From Bacteroidales bacterium (GTDB lineage: Bacteria; Bacteroidota; Bacteroidia; Bacteroidales; F082): a stretch of 64,000 nt of DNA. Position numbers and translations under genes: made by a program. Within the stretch, counting starts at the first letter, position 1. Every line of letters starts with the position of its first letter. Location of the stretch: the NCBI GenBank assembly GCA_017477425.1, contig JAFUVT010000016.1:146819-210818 (forward strand). Direction: 5' to 3'. Under the pieces are notes generated by a model that saw only the letters and a program-made list of their open reading frames with translations, did not search any database and was not told the DNA's origin. Positions 18,438 to 30,537 of this stretch are shown piece by piece.

Positions 18438-19853
18438 TTATAAGAACAAATCATTTATATTCAATATATTAAGTATTTCATTGGTATACACATTTTTCAC
18501 AATTCCATTGGTTGTAATCATCACAATTTGCACACCTTTTTTCGTTTTCGACTCTTCACGAAAAGCGGTTTCGCGATGCACTATTTTCGCATACTCCGAC
18601 TTCTTCAGCGAATAGAGGTCTTTCGAGTACTTGATTTCAACGATATTGATGATGCCATCGGCACGGTCAATGACCATATCGATTTGAACGGCGGGATCGC
18701 TTTCCTTGCTGCGCCACGCATAAAACTCCGTGTGGATGGAATCGAGATGCATGGCCGCAACGATTTGTTGATGATGCAACAAACACACGCTTTCGAAAGC
18801 CAAGCCGAGCCAAGTGTTTTGCTTTGGCGTGTTCAGCGTATTGCGCCAATAATGCGCGTCGCCGTCCATCTGCTTTTGGTACTTCAAATAAAACAAGGTG
18901 AAGAGGTCCATCAACTGATAAATGCCGCCTCGCTTTTTTGTCCCCACCCGATACAAACGCAAGAAATCGCAATGCACGAGGTCGTCGAGCATATCCGTCA
19001 AATGGCCATTGCTTATCACATCCAGCTTTTCCGCGATTTCCTTTCGCGTCAAACCTTCATGATGATTCGCCAGCAGCGTTATGATTTCCATATAGTTTTC
19101 TGGATTGCGATACAGGGACTTGTAAAGCTGCCGGTACTCATCCCTCAGCAACGCTTCCTCGCCAAAAAACAGCCTATCGATGTTGTCGGGGACGCTCAAC
19201 GAGGCATCCATCAGGCTCAAATAATACGGCACACCACCAACGGCCATATACGCTTGCAAAACCATCATCCGGCTCCAACGGCACTTGCGCGAGCGAAAAT
19301 ATTGCTCGGTTTGTCCCAAGGTGAAAGGCCGCAAATGAATGTGATGCGTCAGCCGATTGTGAAGCCCGCCGCGATTGTTCACCACATTACGAATCATCCA
19401 CGACGTGGCCGAACCGCAAATGACGAACATGATGTTGTCCATCCACGAGCCTCGGCTGTTCCAAAAGAAATCCAAAGCGTGGACAAAGCCCGAATTGGGC
19501 GTGTCGAAGCAAGGCAACTCGTCGATGAACACGACAAGACGTTTACCCTTGTTGCGGTTTTTCTTCTTCAGCAAATCGGCGAGTGCCACAAAAGCCTCAA
19601 TCCACGTCTTGGCCTTGGGGCCTTTGTAGCCATACGCCACCAAAGCCGCGTGAAAGGCCTCCATTTCCTCGTTGCGGTCGCCGTCGATGATGCCTGTGGC
19701 ATAAAACGCGAACCTGTCCTTGAAGAAACTCCTGACGAGGAACGTCTTACCCACACGGCGACGGCCATAAACGGCAACAAATTCGGGACGCCCGCTTTGC
19801 ATATACTCGGCAAGCATACCCATTTCCTTGTCTCGACCAACCATCTTTTCCAT
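18438..19853 (-). CDS. AAA-type ATPase with C-terminal PD-(D/E)XK domain (paralogue 1)
   Basis: A 471-residue protein of the ATPase_2/DUF234 group. Walker A is VYGRRRVGKTFLV (about 29-41), Walker B VVFIDELPC, and sensor-like CGSATSWM follows. A helical winged-helix-like middle contains GLTRKEIAEKLDV. The C-terminal region has IDMVIDRADGIINIVEIKY, with the spaced Asp and E-x-K of a PD-(D/E)XK nuclease core (about 405-425). Two paralogues lie at 21426 and 32757. A TACTTTTG element at 19881-19888 drives it. It is flanked by near-identical 47-bp palindromes, an arrangement like a small mobile unit. Biological role unknown. Confidence 0.85.
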   Translation of the reverse strand: MEKMVGRDKEMGMLAEYMQSGRPEFVAVYGRRRVGKTFLVRSFFKDRFAFYATGIIDGDRNEEMEAFHAALVAYGYKGPKAKTWIEAFVALADLLKKKNRNKGKRLVVFIDELPCFDTPNSGFVHALDFFWNSRGSWMDNIMFVICGSATSWMIRNVVNNRGGLHNRLTHHIHLRPFTLGQTEQYFRSRKCRWSRMMVLQAYMAVGGVPYYLSLMDASLSVPDNIDRLFFGEEALLRDEYRQLYKSLYRNPENYMEIITLLANHHEGLTRKEIAEKLDVISNGHLTDMLDDLVHCDFLRLYRVGTKKRGGIYQLMDLFTLFYLKYQKQMDGDAHYWRNTLNTPKQNTWLGLAFESVCLLHHQQIVAAMHLDSIHTEFYAWRSKESDPAVQIDMVIDRADGIINIVEIKYSKDLYSLKKSEYAKIVHRETAFREESKTKKGVQIVMITTNGIVKNVYTNEILNILNINDLFL

Positions 19854-19880
19854 GACGAAAGCATTTGGGGTTTATCACCG

Positions 19881-19888
19881 CAAAAGTA
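19881..19888 (-). promoter_or_regulatory. -7 element (TACTTTTG) of ATPase paralogue 1
   Basis: Minus-strand TACTTTTG, 28 nt before the ATG and inside the right-hand palindrome. Confidence 0.55.
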
Positions 19889-19912
19889 ATCATTTCACCA
19901 ATACAAAAGAAC

Positions 19913-19959
19913 GAGTTTGGGCCAAAACTGCGAAAATTTTGCAGTTTTGGCCTAAACTA
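19913..19959. repeat. 47-bp palindrome at the 5' side of ATPase paralogue 1
   Basis: Arm GAGTTTGGGCCAAAAC (19913-19928) is identical to the arm at 18381. The opposite arm (19944-19959) has two mismatches. The 15-nt loop TGCGAAAATTTTGCA is itself nearly palindromic. Confidence 0.9.
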
Positions 19960-20040
19960 AAAATAGTTATTTTATTGATTATAAATATTATACAATAAAA
20001 TAAAGATACAATTTTTGCACCTTTTCAAGGAAAAAGCAAA

Positions 20041-20091
20041 AGCAAAACTTCTCAAATCTCACTATTTTTCATGGATTTGAGAAGTTTTGCT
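20041..20091. repeat. 51-bp perfect palindrome
   Basis: Arms AGCAAAACTTCTCAAATC (20041-20058) and exact complement (20074-20091) with a 15-nt loop, the same geometry as the ATPase-linked palindromes but different arms. It lies between ATPase paralogue 1 and the beta-barrel gene and lacks a T-run. Confidence 0.9.
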
Positions 20092-20206
20092 CGCATATTT
20101 CATGAAAAAGCCCTCCGAAACCAACCATTCACCAATGAATCTTTTCACATGAAAATCGGCGAGACACTTCGCCCCGCCGATTGATTTATTCTTCGCGTGT
20201 CGTTGG

Positions 20207-20963
20207 TTAGAATTTAAATCCCACACGCAGCATGACCATTGTAGGCGTGACACGCTTGTATTTGAATTTCTCTGAATCTGTTTCCGATGAACCGTTGTAA
20301 CTCTCTTTTTCCTTCATTTTGCCGCTGACTTTCCCAGCACCCAAGTTGTAGAAATCGACACCAACTGTCATGCTTTTGTTAATCTCAATGCCTGCACCAA
20401 GTTGATATGCAAATGTGAAGGTCGGATCGTACTCGACAGAGACATTAACTTTGTATGTTTCTCCCTGGTAAGTTTCTTTTCCGTCCATTTCCAACTTTGT
20501 GATATAACGGAAGTTGGCACCAAGCCCTGCCTCACCATAGATACCAAGTTTTTGGTTGATGTCATAGGTGTAATTCGCACCAACCATTAAAGGTACATTG
20601 AGATATTTAGGGGTTCTCATGGAAAAATCATTGAACTCATCGTCCCACTCATTTTCCACATCCTCGAAAAAGTCTCTCACATCGGCATTAAGGCCGTTGT
20701 AGATTCCGTCCAACGAAAGAATCACCCCCCAAGCCTTTCAAGCCCGTGTTGAATTTGAATTTCAAGCCTGCGGTGAACCCCATACCAGCACCGCCTTCAG
20801 TGAAGTCTCCGCTCACCAAAGCAAATCCTGATTCGTCTCCATCTGCAAAATCGCCCGTTGGAATAGCTCCTCCAAGATTCAGATAGACATTTGTTTGAGC
20901 GAAGAGTTGGCTTCCGATGATTAGCATTACAGCCACCATCATCAATCGTTTAACCTTGTTCAT
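20207..20963 (-). pseudogene. Outer-membrane beta-barrel protein, frameshifted in a G6 run
   Basis: Two overlapping frames together make one porin-like protein of about 250 residues. The first part (from 20963) has signal peptide MNKVKRLMMVAVMLIIGSQLFA and reads to a run of six G (20725-20730, C on the plus strand). The second part continues in another frame with MVGANYTYDINQKLGIYGEAGLGANFRYI and ends MVMLRVGFKF, a classic beta-barrel C-terminus with final Phe. Five G instead of six would restore one frame (GLG-VILSLDGIYNG). The cause may be phase variation, a real mutation or an assembly error. Family: OprF/OmpW-like 'outer membrane beta-barrel' proteins. Confidence 0.75.
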
Positions 20964-21079
20964 TTTTTTTCCTTTTTTTTTGTGGCATCGACACCCAAAA
21001 CGCCAAATTCATTTCAAATTTGAATCGTTACTCTCAAAACACACCGAAAAAAGAAGCGCGGGTATCTGAACTATTGCTC

Positions 21080-21250
21080 ATCCCGCGTATCAGGCTCTCG
21101 CATTGCCTCCGTCCGAGGATAAGCAATGCCATAAGCCCACGCTTTTCATATATACATTCATTGGAAAGTATATACAGAATACATGGGCGTTGGCTATTGC
21201 TTTACCATACGGACGGGTTCGGATTTGCGAGATTCGATACGCCGCAGATA
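21080..21250. repeat. Long imperfect inverted repeat (MITE-like)
   Basis: Two arms of about 60-70 nt pair imperfectly: GCGTATCAGGCTCTCGCATT... (from about 21084) against ...GCGAGATTCGATACGC (to about 21242), with CGTCCGAGG/CGGACGGG and ATAAGCAATGCC/GGCTATTGCTTTA blocks in register. The centre has its own small hairpin (TATATAC ... GTATATA). It is either a non-autonomous element or a structured RNA. Confidence 0.7.
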
Positions 21251-21367
21251 AAACGTTAGTACAACGCTTTTCTTTCAATATGTTGCCGCTTGGCCTTTTC
21301 AGGCGAAACAGCGGGGCAAAAATAATGATTTTTTGGGATATGCAAGAAAAAAGAAACAAATCTTACA

Positions 21368-21410
21368 CAAATCCGCCACAAATATTTGCTTCAGATTTGT
21401 GGAAGATTTG
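21368..21410. repeat. Palindrome at the 3' side of ATPase paralogue 2
   Basis: 16-nt arms CAAATCCGCCACAAAT (21368-21383) and ATTTGTGGAAGATTTG (21395-21410) with two mismatches, 11-nt loop, just beyond the stop of the ATPase gene. Confidence 0.75.
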
Positions 21411-21425
21411 CTTCCGAAAGAATAG

Positions 21426-22880
21426 CTATTCCACAAACAAACCATCCATCACCACTTCGCTATTCACTATGCTTCGGTACATTCCATCGGCCACGCCAAA
21501 AGTGGTGACGAAGGTGTGCACGAGCGCTTTCGTGGTCTTCGTCTTGGTTCGGAAGGTTTCCATTCTGTCGCGCAACAGCTTTTCGTAATCGTCGGTAATC
21601 CGATAAGGATGCGCCGAGAACTTCATTTCGCAGAGATTGATGACGCGGTCGGCGCGATCTATCAGCAAATCAATTTGGGTTCCTCGTTCTTCGTTATCGG
21701 TGTCGGATTTCTTTGTCGGCACATAACGCCACGAAGATGCTTCGGTCGCAATCCCAGCAATGCCCAATCTCCGCTTTATTTGTGTCAAGTGCAAGAGACA
21801 TACCAATTCGAATGACAATCCTTGCCAGGTTTCCACGGCTCGCGACTGAAAATTATGGCTCCACCACGTCTCATCCTGCCCGTTAGAAGCCTCAACGAAC
21901 CTATAATAAAACAAGGTGTAGAAATCCACCAAACGATAGATGGCCCCTTTGGTCTTGTTGCCATATTGGGAATAACGAATGATGAAATCGCAGCGTTCGA
22001 GATTTCGCAACACTTTGGTCAATAACGAAGCATCCATTCCAGTTGCATTAAGCATCTCGTCTCGTGTCAATCCCCCTTTCTTGTCATTTAATACCTTGAC
22101 AATCTCGGTATATTTCTCCGCATGGCTGAACAAAGAGTGGTACAACTCCTCAAATTCCGTCTTAAGTTCACCGTTTTTCCTAAAGAAAAGTCTGTCGACA
22201 TTCTGCACAAGGCTTTCCTTCGGATTGAGCAGGCTGTAATAAAAAGGGATGCCACCAAGAATCATGTAGGTTTGGAGCATTTGATAGCGGTCCCAATTGA
22301 ATTTGCGACTGTTTAAGTATTCCTCGGTTTCATGCAAAGTAAAAGGCCGGACATAAATATTGCTGGTAATGCGGCCGTGAAGTCCACCTTGGTTTTCAAC
22401 AAGTTTGTCAACCATCCACGAAGTCGAAGACCCGCTGGCGACAAAAACAATGTCATTTCGCCGCGAAGCCCAACCGTTCCAAAACATCTCCAACGCATCG
22501 ACGAACTCCGACTGCGGCGTGTCAATCCAAGGCATCTCATCAAAAAAGATGACTTTACGCTTGTCGTCAGGCATGGCTTCCAAATATTCCTCCAACGCAT
22601 CAAATGCATCATCCCAATCGGAAAACTTGGGTTGGCGTTCCAACATGGCGTATTTCTTCAAGGCTTTGCCGAAATTGCGCAACTGCTTTGCCTTGGGAAG
22701 TCGATGGCCACCTGTATATGAAAAATCAAATTGATGATGAAAGAACTGGTCAACGAGATAGGTCTTGCCAACGCGGCGACGACCATACACAATGACGAAC
22801 TCCGACCGGTCTGAATCCACACAACGCTGGAGTTCAGCCATCTCGCGTTCACGTCCAATCATAATACTTTTGCCGTTCAT
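21426..22880 (-). CDS. AAA-type ATPase with C-terminal PD-(D/E)XK domain (paralogue 2)
   Basis: A 484-residue paralogue of the genes at 18438 and 32757. Walker A VYGRRRVGKTYLV, Walker B VIFFDEMPWIDT, then ASGSSTSWMVDKL and NIYVRPFTLHETEEYL shared with its paralogues. The nuclease-like core is GTQIDLLIDRADRVINLCEMKFS near the C-terminus. The frame is open 10 codons further upstream, but TACTTTTG at 22899-22906 implies transcription starts about 22893, so the ATG at 22880 (MNGKSIMIGRE) is used. Palindromes lie on both sides (21368-21410 and 22932-22998), with arms unlike those of paralogue 1. Confidence 0.85.
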   Translation of the reverse strand: MNGKSIMIGREREMAELQRCVDSDRSEFVIVYGRRRVGKTYLVDQFFHHQFDFSYTGGHRLPKAKQLRNFGKALKKYAMLERQPKFSDWDDAFDALEEYLEAMPDDKRKVIFFDEMPWIDTPQSEFVDALEMFWNGWASRRNDIVFVASGSSTSWMVDKLVENQGGLHGRITSNIYVRPFTLHETEEYLNSRKFNWDRYQMLQTYMILGGIPFYYSLLNPKESLVQNVDRLFFRKNGELKTEFEELYHSLFSHAEKYTEIVKVLNDKKGGLTRDEMLNATGMDASLLTKVLRNLERCDFIIRYSQYGNKTKGAIYRLVDFYTLFYYRFVEASNGQDETWWSHNFQSRAVETWQGLSFELVCLLHLTQIKRRLGIAGIATEASSWRYVPTKKSDTDNEERGTQIDLLIDRADRVINLCEMKFSAHPYRITDDYEKLLRDRMETFRTKTKTTKALVHTFVTTFGVADGMYRSIVNSEVVMDGLFVE

Positions 22881-22898
22881 ACCATTTGTATTTCGCTG

Positions 22899-22906
22899 CA
22901 AAAGTA
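22899..22906 (-). promoter_or_regulatory. -7 element (TACTTTTG) of ATPase paralogue 2
   Basis: Minus-strand TACTTTTG, 19 nt before the ATG at 22880; it decides against the longer open frame. Confidence 0.6.
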
Positions 22907-22931
22907 ACAAATTTACCGTTCATAGCAGCAT

Positions 22932-22998
22932 AAAATGCGAGCTTTTTTTCCAAAATCTTGTTTTTCTTTGTCGATTTTGGACAATTTGCTTGCATTTT
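22932..22998. repeat. Long imperfect palindrome at the 5' side of ATPase paralogue 2
   Basis: 26-nt arms (22932-22957 and 22973-22998) match at 21 positions, including perfect inner blocks TCCAAAATC/GATTTTGGA and outer AAAATGC/GCATTTT. Loop 15 nt. Confidence 0.7.
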
Positions 22999-23027
22999 TT
23001 TTTAGGGGGCTGTTGATTCAGAAACCA

Positions 23028-26717
<3,690 letters not shown>

Positions 26718-26748
26718 AAGCGGTAAGTTTATACTTAAAACAACGCGG

Positions 26749-26756
26749 CAAAGATA
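26749..26756 (-). promoter_or_regulatory. -7 element (TATCTTTG) of purL
   Basis: Minus-strand TATCTTTG matches TAnnTTTG, 32 nt before the purL ATG. Confidence 0.55.
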
Positions 26757-26812
26757 GTGGATTTAATTGGAAAATTGACGAAAACGGTCTTGATTTATTT
26801 GAACATGACCCC

Positions 26813-26843
26813 ACAAAAAAAGGCCGCCCAAAACAGGCGACCC
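26813..26843 (-). terminator. Intrinsic terminator of the subtilase pair
   Basis: On the minus strand GGTCGCC ... GGCGGCC (one U-G pair) is followed by a T-run (26813-26821 as A on the plus strand). It lies between the stop of the downstream subtilase and purL. Confidence 0.8.
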
Positions 26844-26866
26844 ATTTTCCTATCTTTCTTTTGCCA

Positions 26867-28594
26867 TCAGATTTTAACGATTCTGCGTAACAGGATTCCG
26901 CTTTTAGCGCTGATTTTCAGCAGATAGACTCCATTGCTCAGCCCTTCAATCTGGCACTGTCCGTCGCAAACGATTTGTTTCACCAGTTTGCCGTCCAGCG
27001 AATAAACATCCGCTTCGGTCATGCCTTCGCAAACGACATTGAAGCCGTCCGTGCTGGGATTGGGATAGACATCGGCTATTTCTCTGCTCAAATTTTCTTT
27101 GGTGCCGTCCATATCAAGGGCTTTTTGCACGGCGGCCAAGGCATCAATGCGACCCATACCGTAGCGGTTGTCCTTGTTGGGCGTGAGGCGCACGGCGGTG
27201 GTCTCCAGGATGTCGTCGATTTCGGCGGGGGTCAGTTCGGGGTTGGCTTGCAGCATCAAGGCGATGACGCCCGAAACGCAAGGCGTGGCAAACGAAGTGC
27301 CGTCGCGGAAGCCGTAACCCGAGTTGTTTTGCAAACTCAAAGACTTGACCTGAACGCCAGGCGCACACACATCGGGACGAATCAGCCCGAACTGCTCCGT
27401 GCTGCCCGCGACGTAAGGATAGTCGCCGTAGGCGGACACATTGTCCCACCTCACGGGGCCGATGGACGAGAAGTCGCCAATCACATCGTCGGCATCGACG
27501 GCGCCCACGCAGACCACGCAGCTCGTCCCGCCAGGGTTGTCGAGTTGAAGGTCGTGCAACATGGGCGGCGGGCAAGAACCCGGCGTGCAGATGTTGTCGG
27601 TAATCGGGTACATATCCTGATATTGGTAATAGTTGCCAGCGGCCACAGCGGTTACCACATTGGCAGCCAGAATGTTGTCGCACATCTGTCGGAATTGGGT
27701 CTTCTCCGTAGCGGTGAGGTTGGGATAGCCTACCGAAAAGCTGATGAGGTCGGCACCATGTTCCAAAACGAACTCCAAGCCCGTGCAGAACTGGCTCACC
27801 GAGCCGAAGCCGATGGCATCGGTGCACTTCACGCACATCAGCGTGGCACCTGGGGCCGCGCCCGTTTGCGTGCCTGCCGCGCCCGTACCGCAGATGACGC
27901 CGGCGCAATGGGTGCCGTGGCCGTTTTGGTCCATCGGGTCGTTGTCGTTATCGTGGGCATCGTAGCCGTGGTGCGGGAATTCCTCGCCGCCGTCCCACAG
28001 ACGACCTTGTAGGTCGTCGTGGTTGTAGTTGAAGCCCGAGTCGACCAGGCCCACCAAAACGCCTTCGCCCGTGTAGCCCAGCTCCCAAACCTTATCGGCC
28101 TGCACTTGCAGCATACCTGAGGAGATTTCGCGTGTGGCTTCGGCAGGTTGCGCTGGCGCATTATCGATGAGGCATTGATATTCCTTGTCGAGGCTGATGG
28201 ATTGCAGGTCGCGGCGTTGCGCAAGGTCGCGGATGGCAGCTGGAGCGGCTTCGCAGACGATGGCGTTCGACAGCCACAGCGAGCGCACATGGCTCACCAT
28301 GCCGTTTTGTTCCATCTCGCCCAGCACGGCCTTCAGGTCGGCTTGCGAGCGCTCAGCTTGTTGCTTCAGGGTCTCCACAACGAAGTCGCGACGTTGGCGA
28401 CGGGAAGAAATGAAATTGGCCTCGCGCTGCAACATGGTGGGATTGGATTGTTCCTGCATAATGATGCTGACCCTGATTTTCTCGGTCTCGCCGCGTTGGT
28501 TCATCTCGGCGGCCAGCTCAGGGTCGATGAAAGTCTGTGCGGCCGCAAACAGGGTGCCAAGACAGGCCGCAATTAAAATAACAGTTCGTTTCAT
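26867..28594 (-). CDS. T9SS-secreted subtilisin-like serine protease
   Basis: A 575-residue S8 protease. Signal peptide MKRTVILIAACLGTLFAAAQ, then a prodomain-like region (about 22-155). Catalytic triad: Asp185 (GLVDSGFNYNH), His226 (NGHGTHCAG), Ser434 (DGTSFATPCVSG). The C-terminal T9SS type A sorting domain (about 500-575) starts VYPNPSTDGF and ends LLRRIVKI. It is expected outside the cell or anchored on its surface. The start is at the signal peptide; the longer open frame runs into the upstream gene. It is 20 nt downstream of a sister subtilase and probably co-transcribed from the promoter motif at 30369-30396. Confidence 0.93.
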   Translation of the reverse strand: MKRTVILIAACLGTLFAAAQTFIDPELAAEMNQRGETEKIRVSIIMQEQSNPTMLQREANFISSRRQRRDFVVETLKQQAERSQADLKAVLGEMEQNGMVSHVRSLWLSNAIVCEAAPAAIRDLAQRRDLQSISLDKEYQCLIDNAPAQPAEATREISSGMLQVQADKVWELGYTGEGVLVGLVDSGFNYNHDDLQGRLWDGGEEFPHHGYDAHDNDNDPMDQNGHGTHCAGVICGTGAAGTQTGAAPGATLMCVKCTDAIGFGSVSQFCTGLEFVLEHGADLISFSVGYPNLTATEKTQFRQMCDNILAANVVTAVAAGNYYQYQDMYPITDNICTPGSCPPPMLHDLQLDNPGGTSCVVCVGAVDADDVIGDFSSIGPVRWDNVSAYGDYPYVAGSTEQFGLIRPDVCAPGVQVKSLSLQNNSGYGFRDGTSFATPCVSGVIALMLQANPELTPAEIDDILETTAVRLTPNKDNRYGMGRIDALAAVQKALDMDGTKENLSREIADVYPNPSTDGFNVVCEGMTEADVYSLDGKLVKQIVCDGQCQIEGLSNGVYLLKISAKSGILLRRIVKI

Positions 28595-28614
28595 AAAGGA
28601 TAAAGGGTTAAAAA

Positions 28615-30342
28615 TTACATTTTCACAATCTTCTGGACCAAAGTTCCATTCATTGTGTCGATTTTCAAAAGGTAAACGCCTTCGCTCAAGCCTTCGATGT
28701 TGCATTGGCCTTCGGCAACGATGCGCTTCATCAACTTGCCGTCCATCGAATAAACAGTGGCTTCGGTCATGCCTTCGCAAACGACGGTGAAACCCTCAGT
28801 GCTGGGGTTGGGATAGACATTGGCTGTACCGCCAATAGATTCATTCACAGCGTCTTCACCCACTGCCATAACGGCTGCCAAGGCATCGATGCGGCCTGAA
28901 CCTAATTTATTGTCTTTGTGTTCGGTAAGTTTCACACAAGTGGTCTGCAAGATTTCGTCGATTTGCGCAGGCGTGAGGTCGGGATCTTTGGAGAGCATCA
29001 AGGCGATGGTGCCGGTCACGCAAGGTGCGGCAAACGAAGTGCCCACATTGGCGGTATAACCCGACGGATTATTGTAATCCAAAGAGGTGACATTGGCTCC
29101 AGGAGCGCAAACATCAGGTTTGATAAGTCCGTATTGGGTACTGCTGCCCGCGGCGTAAGGATAGTCACCGTACTCAGACACGTCGTCCCAATGCGTGGGG
29201 CCATTCGATGAATAGACCAGGTGGGCGTCGTTGATTTCGACTGCGCCCACACAAATGACGGCACTCTGTCCACCAGCGTTCCCAGCTTGGTCAGGATGCG
29301 GCCACGGCGAGGGGCAACTGCCGGGGCAACTTAAATTGTTGGGGATGGGCAAAAGTTGTTCCCAAGCGCCATCGTTGCCGGCCGTTGCCACAACCACGAC
29401 ACCCGCCGCAAGATAGTTGTCGCACGACTGACGAATGATTGATTTTTCAGGGGTTTGTTCGGCAGAACCGGCTTTCCCTAATGACATATTGATGACCTGC
29501 ACACCGTGTTCCAAGGCGAACTGCATTCCTTCAACGATGGCTGTTGTGTTTCCTGCTTCGTCGATATCGGCAAACACTTTGACCTCCATCAAGGTAGCGC
29601 CTGGGGCCACGCCAGTTTGCGTGCCCGCTGCACCCGTGCCGCAAATGGTTCCAGCCACATGTGTGCCGTGACCCAAATAATCCATCGGGTCGTCATCGTG
29701 GTCGTAAACATCGTAACCGTGGTGAGGAAATTCTGTGCCGCCATCCCACATACGGCCTTGAAGGTCGTTGTGGTTGTAGTTGGCTCCTGTGTCCAAATGA
29801 CCTATGAGAACGCCTTGTCCGGTATAGCCCAGCTCCCAAACCTTGTCGGCGTTGACTTTGAGGAGGTTGTCCGTGATTCCGCGCTCAGCGGACGTAAGGG
29901 TGTGGCTCTGTTCGTTAGTGGGAAACCAATCGTTTTCTGCGAAAAACACGGTTTGTATATCATTTCTTTGCCCCAAAGCTTCAATGGCCGTTTTGTTGGC
30001 TTCGCAGCCGATGGCGTTGGCAATCCACAGCGGGCGGATGTCGGCCACCATGCCGTTGCGCTGCATCTCTTCGAGCAGGCTCAGCAAGTCGGCTTGGGCG
30101 GCCTCGGCTTGGCGTTTCAAGGTGGCCACCACATACTCGCGGCGTTCCTTGTTGGTCGCAAAGGCGTTGGTGGTGCGCAGCAGGGCCGTGGCATCGGCCT
30201 GCTCTTGCATCATGATGCTAATCTTGATTTTCTCGTCATCGCCGCGCTTGGCCATTTCCTCGGTCAGCGAGGGGGCGATGGTTTGTGCGGTCGCGAAAAG
30301 GGTTCCAAGGCAGGCCGCAATCATTAAAAACAGTTTCTTCAT
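28615..30342 (-). CDS. T9SS-secreted subtilisin-like serine protease
   Basis: A 575-residue paralogue of the gene directly downstream. Signal peptide MKKLFLMIAACLGTLFATAQ. Triad Asp184 (GHLDTGANYNH), His225 (LGHGTHVAG), Ser436 (GTSFAAPCVTG). The T9SS sorting domain begins VYPNPSTEGF and ends GTLVQKIVKM, almost the same as in its neighbours. First gene of the pair. Its upstream region carries the proposed ECF sigma motif on the minus strand, facing the C10 protease gene on the plus strand. Confidence 0.93.
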   Translation of the reverse strand: MKKLFLMIAACLGTLFATAQTIAPSLTEEMAKRGDDEKIKISIMMQEQADATALLRTTNAFATNKERREYVVATLKRQAEAAQADLLSLLEEMQRNGMVADIRPLWIANAIGCEANKTAIEALGQRNDIQTVFFAENDWFPTNEQSHTLTSAERGITDNLLKVNADKVWELGYTGQGVLIGHLDTGANYNHNDLQGRMWDGGTEFPHHGYDVYDHDDDPMDYLGHGTHVAGTICGTGAAGTQTGVAPGATLMEVKVFADIDEAGNTTAIVEGMQFALEHGVQVINMSLGKAGSAEQTPEKSIIRQSCDNYLAAGVVVVATAGNDGAWEQLLPIPNNLSCPGSCPSPWPHPDQAGNAGGQSAVICVGAVEINDAHLVYSSNGPTHWDDVSEYGDYPYAAGSSTQYGLIKPDVCAPGANVTSLDYNNPSGYTANVGTSFAAPCVTGTIALMLSKDPDLTPAQIDEILQTTCVKLTEHKDNKLGSGRIDALAAVMAVGEDAVNESIGGTANVYPNPSTEGFTVVCEGMTEATVYSMDGKLMKRIVAEGQCNIEGLSEGVYLLKIDTMNGTLVQKIVKM

Positions 30343-30368
30343 GTGACAAATGGTTTAGTCGTAAAATT

Positions 30369-30396
30369 AGGTGCAAAAGTAACGGAAAAAGTAACT
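30369..30396 (-). promoter_or_regulatory. Proposed ECF sigma promoter of the subtilase pair
   Basis: Minus strand: GTTACTTTTT starting at 30396 and TGCACCTA starting at 30376, 20 nt apart as at five other sites. A TACTTTTG housekeeping-like element overlaps the second box, so dual control is possible. Confidence 0.6.
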
Positions 30397-30445
30397 CAAT
30401 GTGAGAAAAATTTACTCAAAAAAAAAAAAAATCATCTATTAAGTT

Positions 30446-30473
30446 GATATTTTTTGGATTTAAGTGGCACCTA
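30446..30473 (+). promoter_or_regulatory. Proposed ECF sigma promoter of the C10 protease gene
   Basis: GATATTTTTT starting at 30446 and GGCACCTA starting at 30466 are 20 nt apart. A normal TATCTTTG element at 30489-30496 lies further downstream and may act as a second promoter. Confidence 0.6.
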
Positions 30474-30537
30474 AATCAACAAAGAAACTATCTTTGCGCC
30501 CCGAAAAACCATTTTTTTATACTAAAACACCACAGCA

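Larger units (their letters stand above)
20964..21425. other. Intergenic stretch holding a long hairpin and a palindrome
   Basis: No gene is supported in these 462 nt. It contains the A/T-rich promoter region of the beta-barrel gene, the imperfect hairpin 21080-21250 and the palindrome 21368-21410. Short open frames here are products of the repeat and have no protein-like features. Confidence 0.6.
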
